A DNA stretch of 64,000 nucleotides, taken from the NCBI GenBank assembly GCA_000507305.1, contig DF239228.1:124001-188000 (forward strand), read 5' to 3'. This DNA is from Breviolum minutum Mf 1.05b.01. Its lineage: Eukaryota > Sar > Dinophyceae > Suessiales > Symbiodiniaceae. Each line of letters opens with the position of its first letter. The first letter of the stretch is position 1. Under the pieces are notes generated by a model. The model saw only the letters and a program-made list of their open reading frames with translations, was not told where the DNA came from and did no database searches. This document shows positions 30,890 through 43,604 of the stretch, in pieces. Made by a program: the position numbers and the translations under genes.

Positions 30890-33800
30890 CCGTGAAGACA
30901 ACAAACACTTTGAGTCTTTGAGACTTCCCCCCAAATACACTGGAAGCAGTCTGTTGAATCGCAGCAAGAGGTCTTGTTGTCTTGCCGACAGGCGTTCCCA
31001 TGCACAGACAGTACCGGTTTCATCTTTAGAAGTCTCTCTATTTCCTGAAAAGCAACTTTAAGCCGCAAAGGAACCTCGACTTGCTGATCCCCTGCTTGTC
31101 CTCAAAGAGCTAGATGCGAGAGCATCTCGTCAACTTCCTACCCGAGCAACGGTACAAAGACATTCAAATGAACACCTCGTGCTAATTCAAAGCATCAGAT
31201 TCTACCTAAGAAGTACAGGGCTGCGTTTCGATTTGGAAGCGTGAGTAGCTGCCTCACGACTTTTCCAGGAATGCAAAATTCTTCCTTCTTGTCAAAAACC
31301 TTTCCACAGCTCTCTCTCATATACACATGTTCGCGCTGTTTTCCTTCCAAAAAATCCACGCTCCCCAAAGCTGTCCTCTAGATTGGCAGCACCATGAGCA
31401 GCAACCACCACACCAGCCAAAGCCCGGCCTGCCGCATTTGCTACCTCTCTGTCACAGTCCTTCCATTGCAACTTGCACCAAAGCTCAAGCCGCAGATGGA
31501 CAAAACCCCATAGAACTTGCAAGGCAGGTCCTGATCCTCCAGAGTCTCTCGCACATCAGGCCTTTGAGGGCTGTTTGCCTAAACAGGTCAGGTTCATTTT
31601 ATGCTCATGTTGACATGTGCACTCCACCATTCGCTTTCCAAAGTTTCACATCTGCAAATGTTTGGCCAATTCTTGCCCAAGTTGCAAGAACCATTTGAGC
31701 AAGTGCAGCTGCCACTTGATCCACATTGCTGGCACCCCCTGATTGTGACCCTCTTGCGTAGGTGTCCTGGACACAGGGGAATACGAAGAACCACAAAGAA
31801 CCATACCTCAGCATATATATAACAGCTTCCGATCATGTTCAAATCTTGCTGTCCTCCTCTAGGAGCGTTTCTGGATTTGGACCTGGAGAAGGAGTTGCAG
31901 CCTGAGGAGTGCAGTTGTTTTTTTTCACAAGCAGTGCATCTCATCAAGATCCGACGAACAAAAAGGTGTCAGGCGAGTAGCTAAGACCATCCGAGCTAAC
32001 ACATTTGCAACGAGGGTGGTATTCACGTTATCCGAATGTCCACTGCTGACTTCCTCGCAAGGAGGGTGGCATTACTGGAATCATGCTCACTGGTGAAGCT
32101 GCCGTGGTCCTCATGCTGCAAGCTGTCAGACTTTGGTTCTGACTTTGGATCAGGCGAATCCTTGAGCCGCAAAAAACATGGCATGGGACACCGATCTGGC
32201 GAAGCTCCCAATTCAGTACCACACTATCCAACTCTGTGGCACTATGTTTCTGGCCAGGATGCTAGAAGCATCCTTGCAAGAAGATGAGCGACCACATCTG
32301 TATGCACAATCTCAGAACGCCCACTACTGATGCTGTTCACCTCATGCCTCACCTGGCAGTTGAGAGATCGACCAAGCAGTACGCAGAAAGCAAAGAAAAC
32401 TGACCACCATTGGCCACCCCATAAACTTCACAGATCTTCAAAGACGCAAACCATGAAGGTGCTACATCTTCTTGAAAGGAATCATCTCCAGGAAGCGGGG
32501 ATGCCTTGGATCTGGTGCTGCGCAAGCCTGATCTATGTCTGACTCTGACTGTTGTCACATCATGCAGCTAAAAATCCATCATCATGCGAACGAGCACATG
32601 TTCGACAAGATCTGCATGTCCAGAATGTGGGCTGGCTCCATATATTTCCTGCTGCAGTGATCAGCAGTTTCCACACTGAAAACCTTACGAAGGCGTACTG
32701 CGTCCTCCTCTTTGGATGCATCTGGCTGTGGAAGGGGCGTGGCCTCAGATCATCTGGCCATGGTCCTGGACTCCTCGTCCCACACATTGCATAAAGAGGA
32801 CCCTTCTGCTCCCCCTGCCATTCCATCAATGCTTTCTCAGGAACTATCGCCATTTGGGCGAGGGCATTAGCAACAAGGTCAGTGCTCTCAGCCGTTGCTG
32901 CATTTGGGCTTCTGCCCCACACCTCCTGTCAATCAGCTGTGGTTGCACAGCAAACCGTCAGGAGAATTAAAGGATGACCGGCACATGCTTCGTCCTCCTC
33001 TCTGGATGCATCCGGCGCGAGGGGCATGGCCTCAGATCATCTGGCCATGGTTCTGGGTCGGTCGCGCAATAGCATGTCTGCCAGGAAAATTAAGATAGAT
33101 TGCGTATTATAATGAAATGTACTATGCTTGCCGAGTAGCGACTGCCATCTGAGCAAGGGCGCCCGCGACGAGGTCTGTGTCTGCAGACACTGAGTCCTTC
33201 CAAGGTGTTCCACGTAGAGATAGGGTTTTCGCAAAGCTTGCAAGCTAGTCAAGAACAATCCTGCCTCTAAATGACGCAACAATGCCTGTGCTACATCCTC
33301 GATGTCTGCAGCCACTTGTGATGCATGCAACTCCTGACATAAGATGATTGCATTGCACAAGGAAGACAATTAACACTCGTTGTCTATGTGCATGTCATCT
33401 CTGAGCCGTATGTTGGTAGCTAGATGGCATGACTGTTTTGTTTTTGCTTCTTGCTCCACACCTGATGCTTCTTTTTTTAATTCGGTTTGTGCCTCTCCTC
33501 AATGTGACGCGCAAGTGCTTCAGCAACAAGCTGCACATGAAAGGCACGCGATTTGAAAGGTGCACGACGAATAGCAGCTGCAGCTGCCCACGACCTGCTG
33601 TGTTTGGCCACTTCCAAGGCCGTGAGCCCGCGCACATTGCGAGCAAACGGGTCTGCTTTTGCCACCAGCAACACCTGTCTTGACTTGCATTTCGGCTTGA
33701 CTTGGGATCCGAAATGTATTTGGGATCTGTCACTGCATGAAACTCTCAGAATAGTAGAGGGCCCATGTCTTACAGGGCCTAGACAGTAGGCCAATGGAAT

Positions 33801-35115
33801 CCAATAGAGTCGGATGGATGCCCAAAATCATTCTTTGAAGGGGTGGGCATGCAGGGTACCGGGAGTGTCGGCAGCGCCTTGACCACTGGCAGGCAATTGT
33901 GGCGCGCTGCAGCGTGCAAAGGCCATTGGTCGGCGGAAGGCGTCAAGGGTGCAGCAGGGGCAAGGCCGTTCTCCAATAGAGCCTGCACGGTTCCGCATTC
34001 ACACCAAGCGCGCACCAAAACCTTTGAATGTTGCTATGCTATGCCAAGTGCAGGTCTTGTATTGTCTTTGTACCTCGTTCAGCTATTGACATCTAGTGAA
34101 TGTAGTGACAATTTTTACCGTGCGTTGCCGTATAGGAACGCCTGCTCCTCTGAAGGCCACCGGTTCCTTCCAAAAACATCCCGATGAGGACCCACGCTGC
34201 CTGCAGAGCGCTCAAGCATCTAATTGGCGGCACTGAGCTCTTCAGAACTCCCAAGTAGAGTCCTGCAGTTGCCCGCTGCCCAAGACCTTGCACCTCCACA
34301 ACTAGAGTCTTTACCTTGACCTCCTCAAAATCTATCAAAATCTTCCATATGGCCATATATCATCTCTCTGTTTTTGGTCAGGTGCAACTTGAACAAGTCA
34401 ATTGACAACACAATCCTGCCATGGCTTGGCTTTGAGGCTGGACTGCATCCCCACCCTTGGCACAGGCATCGAGGAAATCTTTCATGCACCCACGTTCTGC
34501 AAGGATACGTCCTACCTCGGTGGCATCGCAACATGTGTGTGGGTGTCTGAGACTGGACGCCTACCCCCAAAAAAATATCTCAGCCCGGTGGCTAGCGCAA
34601 TTCGTCCAGACTCCTGTCAAAAATGATGATGTAAAAGGATCAAATTGCGCGGGAAAGATCCTATGTCACCACTGGTCAGCATGTATATACCAAAAACAAA
34701 CCTTGTTTTCTTGAAGTGAAAGTAGGCTAGAGATGGCCAAAGTATATAGGGTCTTAGAGAGAGAATCATGACATACCTCACAAAATGTGAAGGCTGTCTG
34801 ACTGATAGTCTACGGCAACCTTTAAGAATTAGATTCTGATTCCGTATAGAGATACAGTACAATCCGTGAAGTTGAAGGCTGTTGTAAAGTGGTTCCGTCA
34901 GTATGAGTACGTCCTAAGTATGCGTTACATGTGCCCATCAGTGGTTGCTGCTTCGTGTTCTGTCCTCTTCATGACAAAAGCCACCTTCACGCACCAGCAT
35001 TTCAACCAGTTGTGGCCAAACATCCGACCCTCGCTCTAGAAGCAAGTGCATTGGCTGCCCAGCAGCATCCCCTTCCTCAAATTGGGCAAGCAGCGCCAAA
35101 GGCTTTGGATCGTAT
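30890..35115 (-). CDS. Ankyrin- and HEAT-like repeat protein, multi-exon
   Basis: A scattered series of minus-strand exons of repeat type. About 35110-34990: LLAQFEEGDAAGQPMHLLLE. About 34525-34400: EVGRILAERGCMKDFLDACA (ARM/HEAT-like helices). 34010-33870: TVQALLENGLAPAAPLTPSA and WPLHAAARHN (ankyrin). 33700-33480: ADPFARNVRGLTALEVAKHS (ankyrin), then a helix. Helical units then recur as DTDLVAGALAQMAVATRQ (about 33180), STDLVANALAQMAIVPEK (about 32880) and VDQVAAALAQMVLATWAR (about 31700). Further pieces are 31510-31380 (CDREVANAAGRALAGVVVAA) and 31070-31000 (RLKVAFQEIERLLKM). Such repeats bind other proteins; no catalytic part was seen. Exon joins, start and stop are unresolved, and more than one gene could be present. 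Confidence 0.6.
32690..33210 (-). repeat. Tandem duplication of a two-exon unit, period about 291 bp
   Basis: Two consecutive blocks (about 32697-32920 and 32988-33210) carry the same order of elements: a highly similar segment with GGCCTCAGATCATCTGGCCA, then about 100-150 bases later a segment encoding the (S/T)DLVAxALAQMA helix. Both appear to be exons of the repeat-protein gene. A third, more diverged helix copy lies at about 31700. Confidence 0.75.
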
Positions 35116-36006
35116 AGTAGCTAGTCATATCGGAATTTTCTGGCAAACAAATGGAAAGTGCGCTGGTCAGGCTATTCTAAGGTCTGTGTGATTCAGTGTG
35201 GGCTGTCATTCGCCTCTTGTCAAAACAGCTGGCTGGCGTGGGAGCACAACCCCTAGTGCCAACTGTGCTTCCCAGTGTTCTTCCCGTGGTAGCAACAAGC
35301 AGTAGGATATCGGCCTTTGCTGCAGCTTCTTGCTACCCATCAGGTGGAAGAAGCTTTGCCTAGGAAATTAAAGATGAAAGCATCAGTCTGCATTCCATTG
35401 ACTCCTTTTTTCAAATCTAAAGAACACACCAGCTTCAGCCACAAAATTATCCTGCGTCAAGACACAAGAGTCGTTTTGAATCCTTGGATTGTATCTTTGA
35501 TGGTGGAGCTAGACACCTGAAGTTGCAAAAGAGTGCAAGCATGGCAAGGATATATCAATAAAAAACACTCAATGACATGGATACTGCATGGTATCGCACA
35601 AAAATATCAGTGACAAAGGGTGACCGATGACTGAATACAAGCCAATCACACTTCAGCTGTGTCACAGAATGACAGGTAAGTGCCATCCCTCAACATCTTC
35701 AACAAGGTGTGGGAGCAATTGGTCGCGCTTTGCTAGCAGCTCTGTCAAATAATTCCAGATGGCTGGTTCCTGATGCACCAAAGCATTCATGTCGCGATGT
35801 CAACTTGAACTCTTGGTACCAAAACCGTGTGGACCATGAAACTTCACTGCGTATATAAAGTTCCTAAAGTCAGAAGCCAAGCCAAGACTCTCCGGAGAAT
35901 GCAGCGACGAAAAGAAGTGGGAATCCTCAGCGTTCATGCTATGCCAGATATTGACCAAACATGACTAAACTGGGCTCTGGCTCATTGCATCTCATTCCCA
36001 CATTGC

Positions 36007-37975
36007 TATTATTGTGTCTTCTGCGTCCTTCTCGTCAAAGTAACTCACGAATTTGAGATTGACAGAAGCCAAGACACTACATGATGTGGTGCCAAGTACA
36101 CTTTGAAGTTCTGGTGCAATGATGGATGGATTCGGTCCATTCCAAAGGCTATCAGCCCTATCCTTACGTGGGTAGTAACATCAATGGCCAGCTGCAACTG
36201 CATCATATTCGAGTTCAGCCAGTGAAGCCATGTTTCTTGCAGCAGGGCTGAGGCATCTCCCTCAAGCACAGCTTTCCCCACCTGTCACAAGGGAAGAGCT
36301 ATCAATCTAAACTAAACCAACACTATGAGCCAACCATCCCACCATCCTATCCCTTCATGAACTTCATGGTACCTGCGCCAAGGAGACAGTGTCATGAAGA
36401 GCAGTGACTGATGGAGGTCCACCTTCCCGCCTGCAAAATGCAAAGGGGCAGATAGAAGTCAAAAAGATTCAAGCAAAAATCATCAAAAATGACTCGACAA
36501 GCAGGATCACTTAGACTTACGATCCATCATTTTGATCCAAATGCAATGCAACCCCTCTTTTCCAAAGCTCTTCTCCCCTTTCTGGCCTCAGCTCCTCCCG
36601 AAGCTGCTGACGATGGCTCTTTCTTCCAGATTGGCTGGCTAGCACTCGAGCCCGGCTTTGCCATGGTGGAGGCTTTCCAAAATCAGCTTCATGGGCTTCC
36701 TGATTGTCGATCGCCTGTGACAAAGTCTCAAAAATGCATCCAACGCGTCCGTTCCATGCATCCAGGACCCTACAAATTCAACAAGCTTTTTCAGACACAT
36801 CAGGAGGCCTCAAGTGGAGGTTCTTCACATCTGCAGGTGACAGCTGTTGGATCAGCCCAAGGTCGACTTACATCCAGTCGCCCTTGCGCACGGGAACAGT
36901 ACCTAAGCAAATCACACACCCAAATTCTGCTTCCAAGCGAAAGGTGAATGTCCCGGAAGAATTCCAGGCGAGCTTCCCGAGTGCACCTCCACCAGCATCT
37001 AGCAACGAGACCAGTTCCCTTTCCCCCAAGGGGCCCAGGTGTCTCAAAGCACCTTGGCAACGACTTGACTTTAACTGCGGATTTCTCAACTCCGAACAAC
37101 TGCCGTTTCATCATGCCACATTTGGATGGTATAAGTTGCTACATTCGGCCACCATGCCTCGTTCAAGTCCCGCAGCAGTATAGCGACTCTTCGACTCAAG
37201 GCCAGCTGTCGTTTTGAAGAGCTGCCGCGCCTGCAACGCATGGGAGGAACAATGGGTTTTCAAAGGAACCAGCCTTCTGGGTCCAACCATCCGAAGTTCA
37301 TCTTCGACATGTCTGACATGGGATCATTCAATCTTCGAGACATTGTGGAACCTACCAACCTCCCATGTGATTTGATGAGTCCTTCGGCAAGTCCAGTGGT
37401 GCCCCGTCGCCAAATCGGTCCATGTGTTCCCTCGCTGCGATTTGAAGTTGCCGATGGTAGCGCTGTTCGGCAGAATCTGCACAGCAGAAGGCTGGAACGA
37501 TATCCATCAACATCGATCCATATCGTACAAAGTGTCCGCATGTCACCCCACAGCATGAAGGAATGTCTACAGTCTATCCGAGTAGCAGAACTGTATACTG
37601 TATACTGTCACTTTTCTTGGTGGCCTTTCGGGGAAAGTCGATGTTCCCTTGTCGCCTGATGCCTGATATACACCATGGCAACCTGCCTTCATCTTTCGGC
37701 CGAAAACTTCGAGGCGTTCCATCAGAAACCACTTGTCCGTGCAGCTCCCCTGCCGACAAGTTACCCATGGTATAGCCGGGTAGCCATCCAAAGCTGAAGC
37801 CGGCAATGGGATGGAAGGGGTGATAATGGCTGGATAGGATGTGACCTCTGGCCTTGTTTCTTGGAAAGCTGTTTCTGGGCAATGCGCGCACTCACTGCCA
37901 GACTAACACGGTCCAGGTCGACCAGGACCTTCTCTATGAACCTGGTATCGGCAAAGGCACCTTGGGTCAAGAATG
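36007..37975 (-). CDS. Multi-exon gene, function unknown
   Basis: Exon-like minus-strand segments in transcript order: 37965-37865 (GAFADTRFIEKVLVDLDRVS, then VSARIAQKQLSKKQ, followed by a GC-type donor); about 37745-37680; 37490-37370 (QRYHRQLQIAAREHMDRFGD); 37080-36940 (RHLGPLGERELVSLLDAGGG, LGKLAWNSSGTFTFRLEAEF); 36720-36610 (QAIDNQEAHEADFGKPPPWQ); 36280-36170 (VLEGDASALLQETWLHWL); and a last piece FVSYFDEKDAEDTIIAMWE ending in a stop near 36008. The composition is convincingly coding and all pieces share one strand. I do not recognise the family. Joins are not phase-proven. Confidence 0.5.
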
Positions 37976-37999
37976 TTGGTAGCTACAGCTGCTATAAAC

Positions 38000-40100
38000 T
38001 GCGACAAAGAGCAGGGACTGCCATATAACATTTGGTGCATATGCTTGCACGTCCTTGTTTGATCTTTTATCACCTTCTGCTAAGAGACGATCCACTGGTG
38101 GCCACGCTCGAAGCAGGGCAGCTCGTGCGCGGCGTTGAAAAGCATGCCTGCGGAAAGGATTCCTATCAACTCAACTGTTCCCGGAAGAAGAAACCATAGA
38201 AGACATGTAGAGTAAGAATCTTTCTCCTTGAATTCAGCTTTCATGGGGAAGAGAGCACGGTGATTCCATCTTTGTTCCTCTTTCCCAAATGCCTGATTCG
38301 TGGCAAACGGCTATCTGGTCGACGTACACTGCCCGCAGGAGTTACAGGTCTTCCTGTGGTATCCCGCCTGGCAATTTGAACCAAAGGATGTCGGTGTGCT
38401 ACAGGCAGCAAGCTTCCAGGACCATTTGTAGCAGTACTACTGTTACTGTATGTACGTACCTTAATGCCGTGTATATCGGAATCATATGTTATTCCTGGCC
38501 CACCCCCACCCTTCATGGTAATCCATCACCTCCCTCCCAATTGCTGTGGACTACAATTGGATAAATGCGAATCGGATGGCTACCTCGTGTCACTACACAC
38601 CATTGGACATGGTTCAAAGGTGGGGGTCTATGTACGTAACAGTGATGGTATGTCTTGGTCTTTGTACATTATCATGGTTCCAGGATTTTACGAAGCGCCT
38701 GCAGGACTCGTTCGCATCTAAAGAATCAACCAAAGATGCAAAAGCTTCGCGTTTGAGACCTCAACTCTCTTGAACTCTTGCCATTTTGATAATTCTGGGA
38801 AATCTCAAATCTCATCCAATCACATTCACTAGAATCCTCTGAAAGTGGGTCACGTTTTGTTTGCTGACAAGAGCTGGCCCCCCTCCGCAGGATGTTTCCC
38901 TTGTACAAGGCAAAAATTGAAATTTGATTTCATTTCATAGATTCGCATGGAGATGTCATGAAAAGTGATTCTCGATTCAGGCCTTCAAATGACTCGACAA
39001 TTTAATTTACTGCTTACCTATCCATTGAGATTTTTTGAAGATAAGCAATTCCTTTGACAAAATGTCTTGGCATGTTTTTGCCCAAAGACCTTTTGCTCCG
39101 TCAATACGAGCTGAATGGCATAAGCCTTTAACGAGACTCGCATGGATCTTCTATCTCTCTGTGCCAACAAGCATCATGGCTCTTGAGGCACGGATGCATC
39201 CAGACTCTCCAGCCAGGCAAGAAGTGGTGAGGCAGAGACCTGGCGTCAATGATGTTATCCCATGGCTCCCACAAACACAAACCAGCCGTTGGCCTCAGTA
39301 TCTGTGCTTGAAGGGCGATCCATTGCAGTGCGAATTACATGGGCTCAACCTTTCTAATCTTTCGTAGTTTTTAGTGCCAATTTCTAGGATATGTATCTCT
39401 TTTTGGTACAGTCTCGAAAAGTTTGGCCATTGTTCTGATCCTACATTGCTTACATACCAATTTAAGTTCTTCAAAACAAGGTGCATAGTGTTCGTATTGT
39501 AGCATATCCGTATGCGATTGTAATCTTCTCATGCATGACAAGTTTACGTGCTGTTCCAGACAGTTTGCAATGAGAGATTTTGGACTGTCTGGCTCTTGGT
39601 ACTAAAGGCCTCCGGGAAACCAATATTTGAGCCAAAAGACCACAAATAAGTTGTTGACAAGAACTTGAGGAGTTCTGAAATTTCAACCAAAGCATGTCAT
39701 GCAACACGTGATCTTTAAACTTTTTGTGTGGGCCTTTTTGAGGAGGATTGGACGAAAATCTCACCGCCCGAAGTCAGGCAAGCTAGGACAAGCGGTTGCC
39801 TTTGCAATCGCAATCGAAGCCTGGTGAGCGCCTCATCTTCCGGCACCATTGGTTTGCTTCGTTTTTGGTACATCTTTTGGTGCAGCTGCAGTGGCTGCTA
39901 TGTCCAGAGGCACGCAGAACGCCAAAACCTTTCCCATCAAATAAGGCTCCTTAGTACGACTTTGCCTCACTCCCACTCCCTAAAGTCAATTTGTCAAGGT
40001 AGGACAGGTCCATGAATCAATACAGCATTTCTGGGTGTGTGAAGGAGTGGGTTTAATAATAAATGAATTCCACAATTCAATGTACAAACAAAAATGCCTC
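38000..40100. other. No gene recognised
   Basis: Upstream region of the unknown 36-38 kb gene and downstream region of the TPR-phosphoesterase gene. Short frames only; nothing defensible on either strand. Confidence 0.5.
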
Positions 40101-40112
40101 AATTACACAACG

Positions 40113-43059
40113 CTAAGAGCAAAGACGTGGTAGAAATCTTGCTTGTAAATTGCACCAAGTCTCATAAGAGGCCTTCCACTTTCCAAAAGTCTTGCTTTGC
40201 GCCAGCATTTTGTAGCTGGATGGCTCATCCACAAGGACAGAGAAGCAGTGAGTGATACCAGCACTGCGATTTTCCTTGATATTGAGCTGCTCTAGCAAAT
40301 CATCGTGTGAGTAGCGCCCTGATCCCAATGGCTGTAGGGCTACTGCAATCTTTCCATCAATTCCTGGGGCCATCTTCGGCGGAAGGCAACAAGAAATGCG
40401 ATGAACACGGATCAAAAGCCAAATCACTAGACATACTAAATACACCAAAGCCCTGGAGCCTATAGTTATTATAGTAAAGCCAGTACAATTTGCGCTCAAG
40501 CAGCTTGCCTACTCCAACCCTATCCCTTTCGGTGCCTGGAAGCTTGCTGATAGACTCCACTGCCTTCATCATTTTTGCATATTCATCACCATCCTCCTTG
40601 ACTTCAGCCTTGAGCTGGAGACCATACATGACCAGCATTGGGTCACGTTTCTTTGCATGGACGAGGTCCAGGCCCAATGGAGAAGTGAAGGACACCGTCT
40701 TGCGTGAATGGGGTGCCAGTGATGCTGACCATTCTCTGCAGTAAGCTTCACTGGTCAAAACAGCTTTGAGGGCATCCGTGCTGTCTGCGACAACTGTCAA
40801 CACATGGCTCATCTCCTGACTACACTGCATGATGTCTGGCCATGCATCCTTGGAAAGTGAATCTTTGTCCAGACTTCTGCTGCCAATGCGATCAAAAGAG
40901 AATAGAATTCCAGGAAAACTTGCAAACTTTTGTGACATGTTCTGAAATTTGCGCATCTCGGCTTCACGCACGTGTGGCATCATGTAGGTCACCATATGCA
41001 ACAAGCGCTTAGTGTAGCCAAGGGGAGGTTCGTCATCTGTCCCCCACTCCTGCATACACAAACTTCGCCCATTGTGCACCATCATGAGCCTTGGGGGATG
41101 GTCTTTGGGCCAATCAGCCTCAAAGCCAATAGGGGCACTCACATAACGAACACCAGCATGAATCTGAGCATGACGCACACGCCCATGACCATAAACATGC
41201 AGCTTGGTCTTTACAGCACGGGCCTGCTCGTCAATCATATCGCAGCCGACCGCCTTAACGGCATTTTTTCGGGTCTTGTCGAAAGGCAACCCTTGCCGGG
41301 GCAAAAAGTGTGAAAATGTGAGAACAGTGTCAAAGCCGCGGATGTCTAGAAATTGTTCGTTCAACTTCATCATGTACTTCCAAAGCTGAATGTCTGCATC
41401 CATGGGCCATGTGCATCTAGAGTTGAACTTTGCATTTGGATCCGGGAAGGGATCTTCCTGATCAAATTCAGCACTACACCAGGACAATAGTGGCATGATG
41501 AGGACACCCTCGCATACTGGTGCGGGAAACACATCAATGCCCATTTCATCACAGGCTGTGAAGAGTTCATTCATCTTGGTGAGGGAATCTGGATAACGTG
41601 CAAATTCTGAGGGCATAATTTGCATCTCATGATTCCCAAAAGTGTAGAAGACTCTCCGGAATTTTGACTTGAGAGTTGTAAGAGCTCGGACCACACCTAC
41701 TTTCGTGTCTGCGACATTTCCAGCAACAATCAAAACATCATCCAAAAATGCAAGGTCATCAATGGAATGGGCCCAGTCTTCATTGTACTTCTGGTCAAAG
41801 TGAAGGTCAGAGAGCGCAAAGATCCTTGTGCTACCTTTGGTTCTGCGGAGGTCCAACCAAAAGTGATTTTTGTAGCGAGCAGTGGCAGAAGCTGATTTCC
41901 AAACCACCATCTCTTTCAAGCAAGTATTGCGACCTTTAATGGAAGGCTTGTGCTCGGAGTTCAGGTGAACACCTTTGGCAAATTGAATATAGGCTTCTTG
42001 ATGAAAGCCATTGCCTAGTAGTGCCACTCCCAATTGAGAGTGCGCACTTGATAGCCCTGGTTGGGCTGCTATTGCCTCCTTGCCATCTGCCACTGCTGCA
42101 TCCCAATTTCGGATGCGGCAAAAAGCAGCAGAACGATTGGTGAAGAGCACACCACGCAGGAGCGCGTGCTCATCTGGCTTGTCTGATGCCTCTGCAGTCA
42201 CCAAAGGTGGAAGTTGTGCAATGGCCTGAGTATACAAGGCTATAGCCAGTCCCAGTTCGCCTCCCCTCATGGCCTCATTCCCCTTCTCCTTCACTGCATG
42301 AGACGCATCTGGATTGGAACCATGAAGCTGCCTCACCGCATCCTGTAGTGCCATAACAGTGGAGATCAAAGGATCCATCTCCACTGATTTGGAATAAGCT
42401 TCAGCTGCCTCCTCTTGGAAAGTTTCTCCCAAGTTCCAAGCGGCCTGGCCCAAACGACTCCAGGCACGTGCCCATCGCGGAGCCAAATCAGAAGCTCTTC
42501 GAGCATGGCTCACTGCAGCTGCGAAATTGCCAAGTTTGACAAGGCATGCTGCACGGTTGGAAAGGACCTTGGCAGCTTCTGGCACCAAATCTGGACCTCT
42601 CCGTTCACCAAGATCCACATCTTCCTCCACTTTGTCATCCATCTCCTCAGAACCTGCATCTGTTGGCATTCGAACTCTGAGCTCTGCCAGCCTTTTCGCA
42701 TAGGCAGCACAAGCTATCCAATAATTTCCTTCTTTGAAGGCCTGGTCCCCCATGCTTTTCCATGGCATAGCCCTGTCTGGCCTTGCCAATGCGATCCGGT
42801 CGTCAAAGACTGCCTTTGGGAGCAAGGAAAGCGGCATGAACAGCCTCGCTTGGGGTAAAAGTAGGAATGCCGTTGCCTGAAGAATACCGCTGAGTCGCGC
42901 TTTAAGGCGATCCCAGTCAGTTGCTGCCTTCTTTTTGCCACATGCTGGGCAATCTAAGCTCACAGCAAAAAGACCTATGCTTGAAGTCAAGAAAGTGAGG
43001 CTGCTGGGCGGCTTTGTAAAGAGGCGAATCGCTTCACCAACCGGCCTCAGGGATAGCAT
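40113..43059 (-). CDS. TPR domain-calcineurin-like metallophosphoesterase fusion
   Basis: Two exons (43059-40446 and 40363-40113) joined over an 82-bp GT-AG intron in phase 1 give about 954 residues; reading through the intron instead meets a stop 30 codons on. Residues 100-370 hold TPR-like helices (SMGDQAFKEGNYW, LSNRAACLVKLGNFAAAVSH, NRSAAFCRIRNWDAAVADG). The phosphoesterase follows: LSDLHFD (416-422), IVAGNVADT (444-452), FGNHEM (474-479), FSHFLPR (582-588), HVYGHGRVRH (621-630). The canonical motifs are DxH, GDxxD, GNH[DE] and GHxH; here GDxxD reads GNVAD and GHxH reads GHGR, so two metal ligands appear replaced. The TPR part suggests recruitment to a complex, for example with a chaperone (inference). 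The first 98 residues are less domain-like and the true start could be Met98. Stop-to-start distance from the upstream J-protein gene is short. Confidence 0.88.
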
Positions 43060-43126
43060 TTACGTGCAGTAGGGCTACCCAGGGATACCTGAATAAATCA
43101 CAAGTTTGCTAACTTCCAGAAATTAC

Positions 43127-43258
43127 ATGTTAGGACATTGTCCACCCGCACCTCAGCTCGACTTCAGCCATGAACCTCTCGTTCAGTTCTCGCCGTTGCT
43201 GGCGGCGTTCCAACAGCTCATGCAGCATACTGCCAAAGCCACTGGGTGGGCCACCTCG
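43127..43258 (-). CDS. Possible terminal exon of the J-domain gene
   Basis: The minus frame after an AG acceptor reads PPSGFGSMLHELLERRQQRR, then LNERFMAEVEL and a stop at 43127, only 68 bases before the start of the next gene. A Glu-rich segment (CSETSGSEEEEETEDD) lies at 43440-43380 in another frame and could be the preceding exon or an alternative end. Assignment to the J-protein gene is by position only. Confidence 0.4.
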
Positions 43259-43604
43259 GATGAGACGAGGTTATCTGCAAATTATATTGAAGAACATCAG
43301 GCAGGAGCCTGAAGATGTGCAAAAGTTGCCAATCCCATTACATTATTACATTATCATCACTGTCTTCAATCGTCTTCAATCATCTTCTGTTTCCTCTTCT
43401 TCTTCAGAACCGGAAGTCTCGGAACATTGTGACAAATTGTTTAATTGAGATTCACCAGCCTTCTACTGCTGGCTGGGCCCCTGGGCCCAGAGTATTCATT
43501 CAGCAGTTGGGGAAACAAGCGCGAGCTCTACACACAAAAAACACGAGCAACCTTCCATCCCCCTGTCACAGCCCTGACCCCATGGAACACAAGTTGGGGC
43601 ACTT

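Noticed and set aside
36489-37217. Plus-strand frames opposite the unknown 36-38 kb gene
   Set aside because: They overlap minus-strand exon-like segments with better composition, and no plus-strand domain is visible.
39628-39645. TTGAGCCAAAA, a partial reverse match to the spliced leader
   Set aside because: Only 11 bases match, the rest of the leader is absent and no ORF follows.
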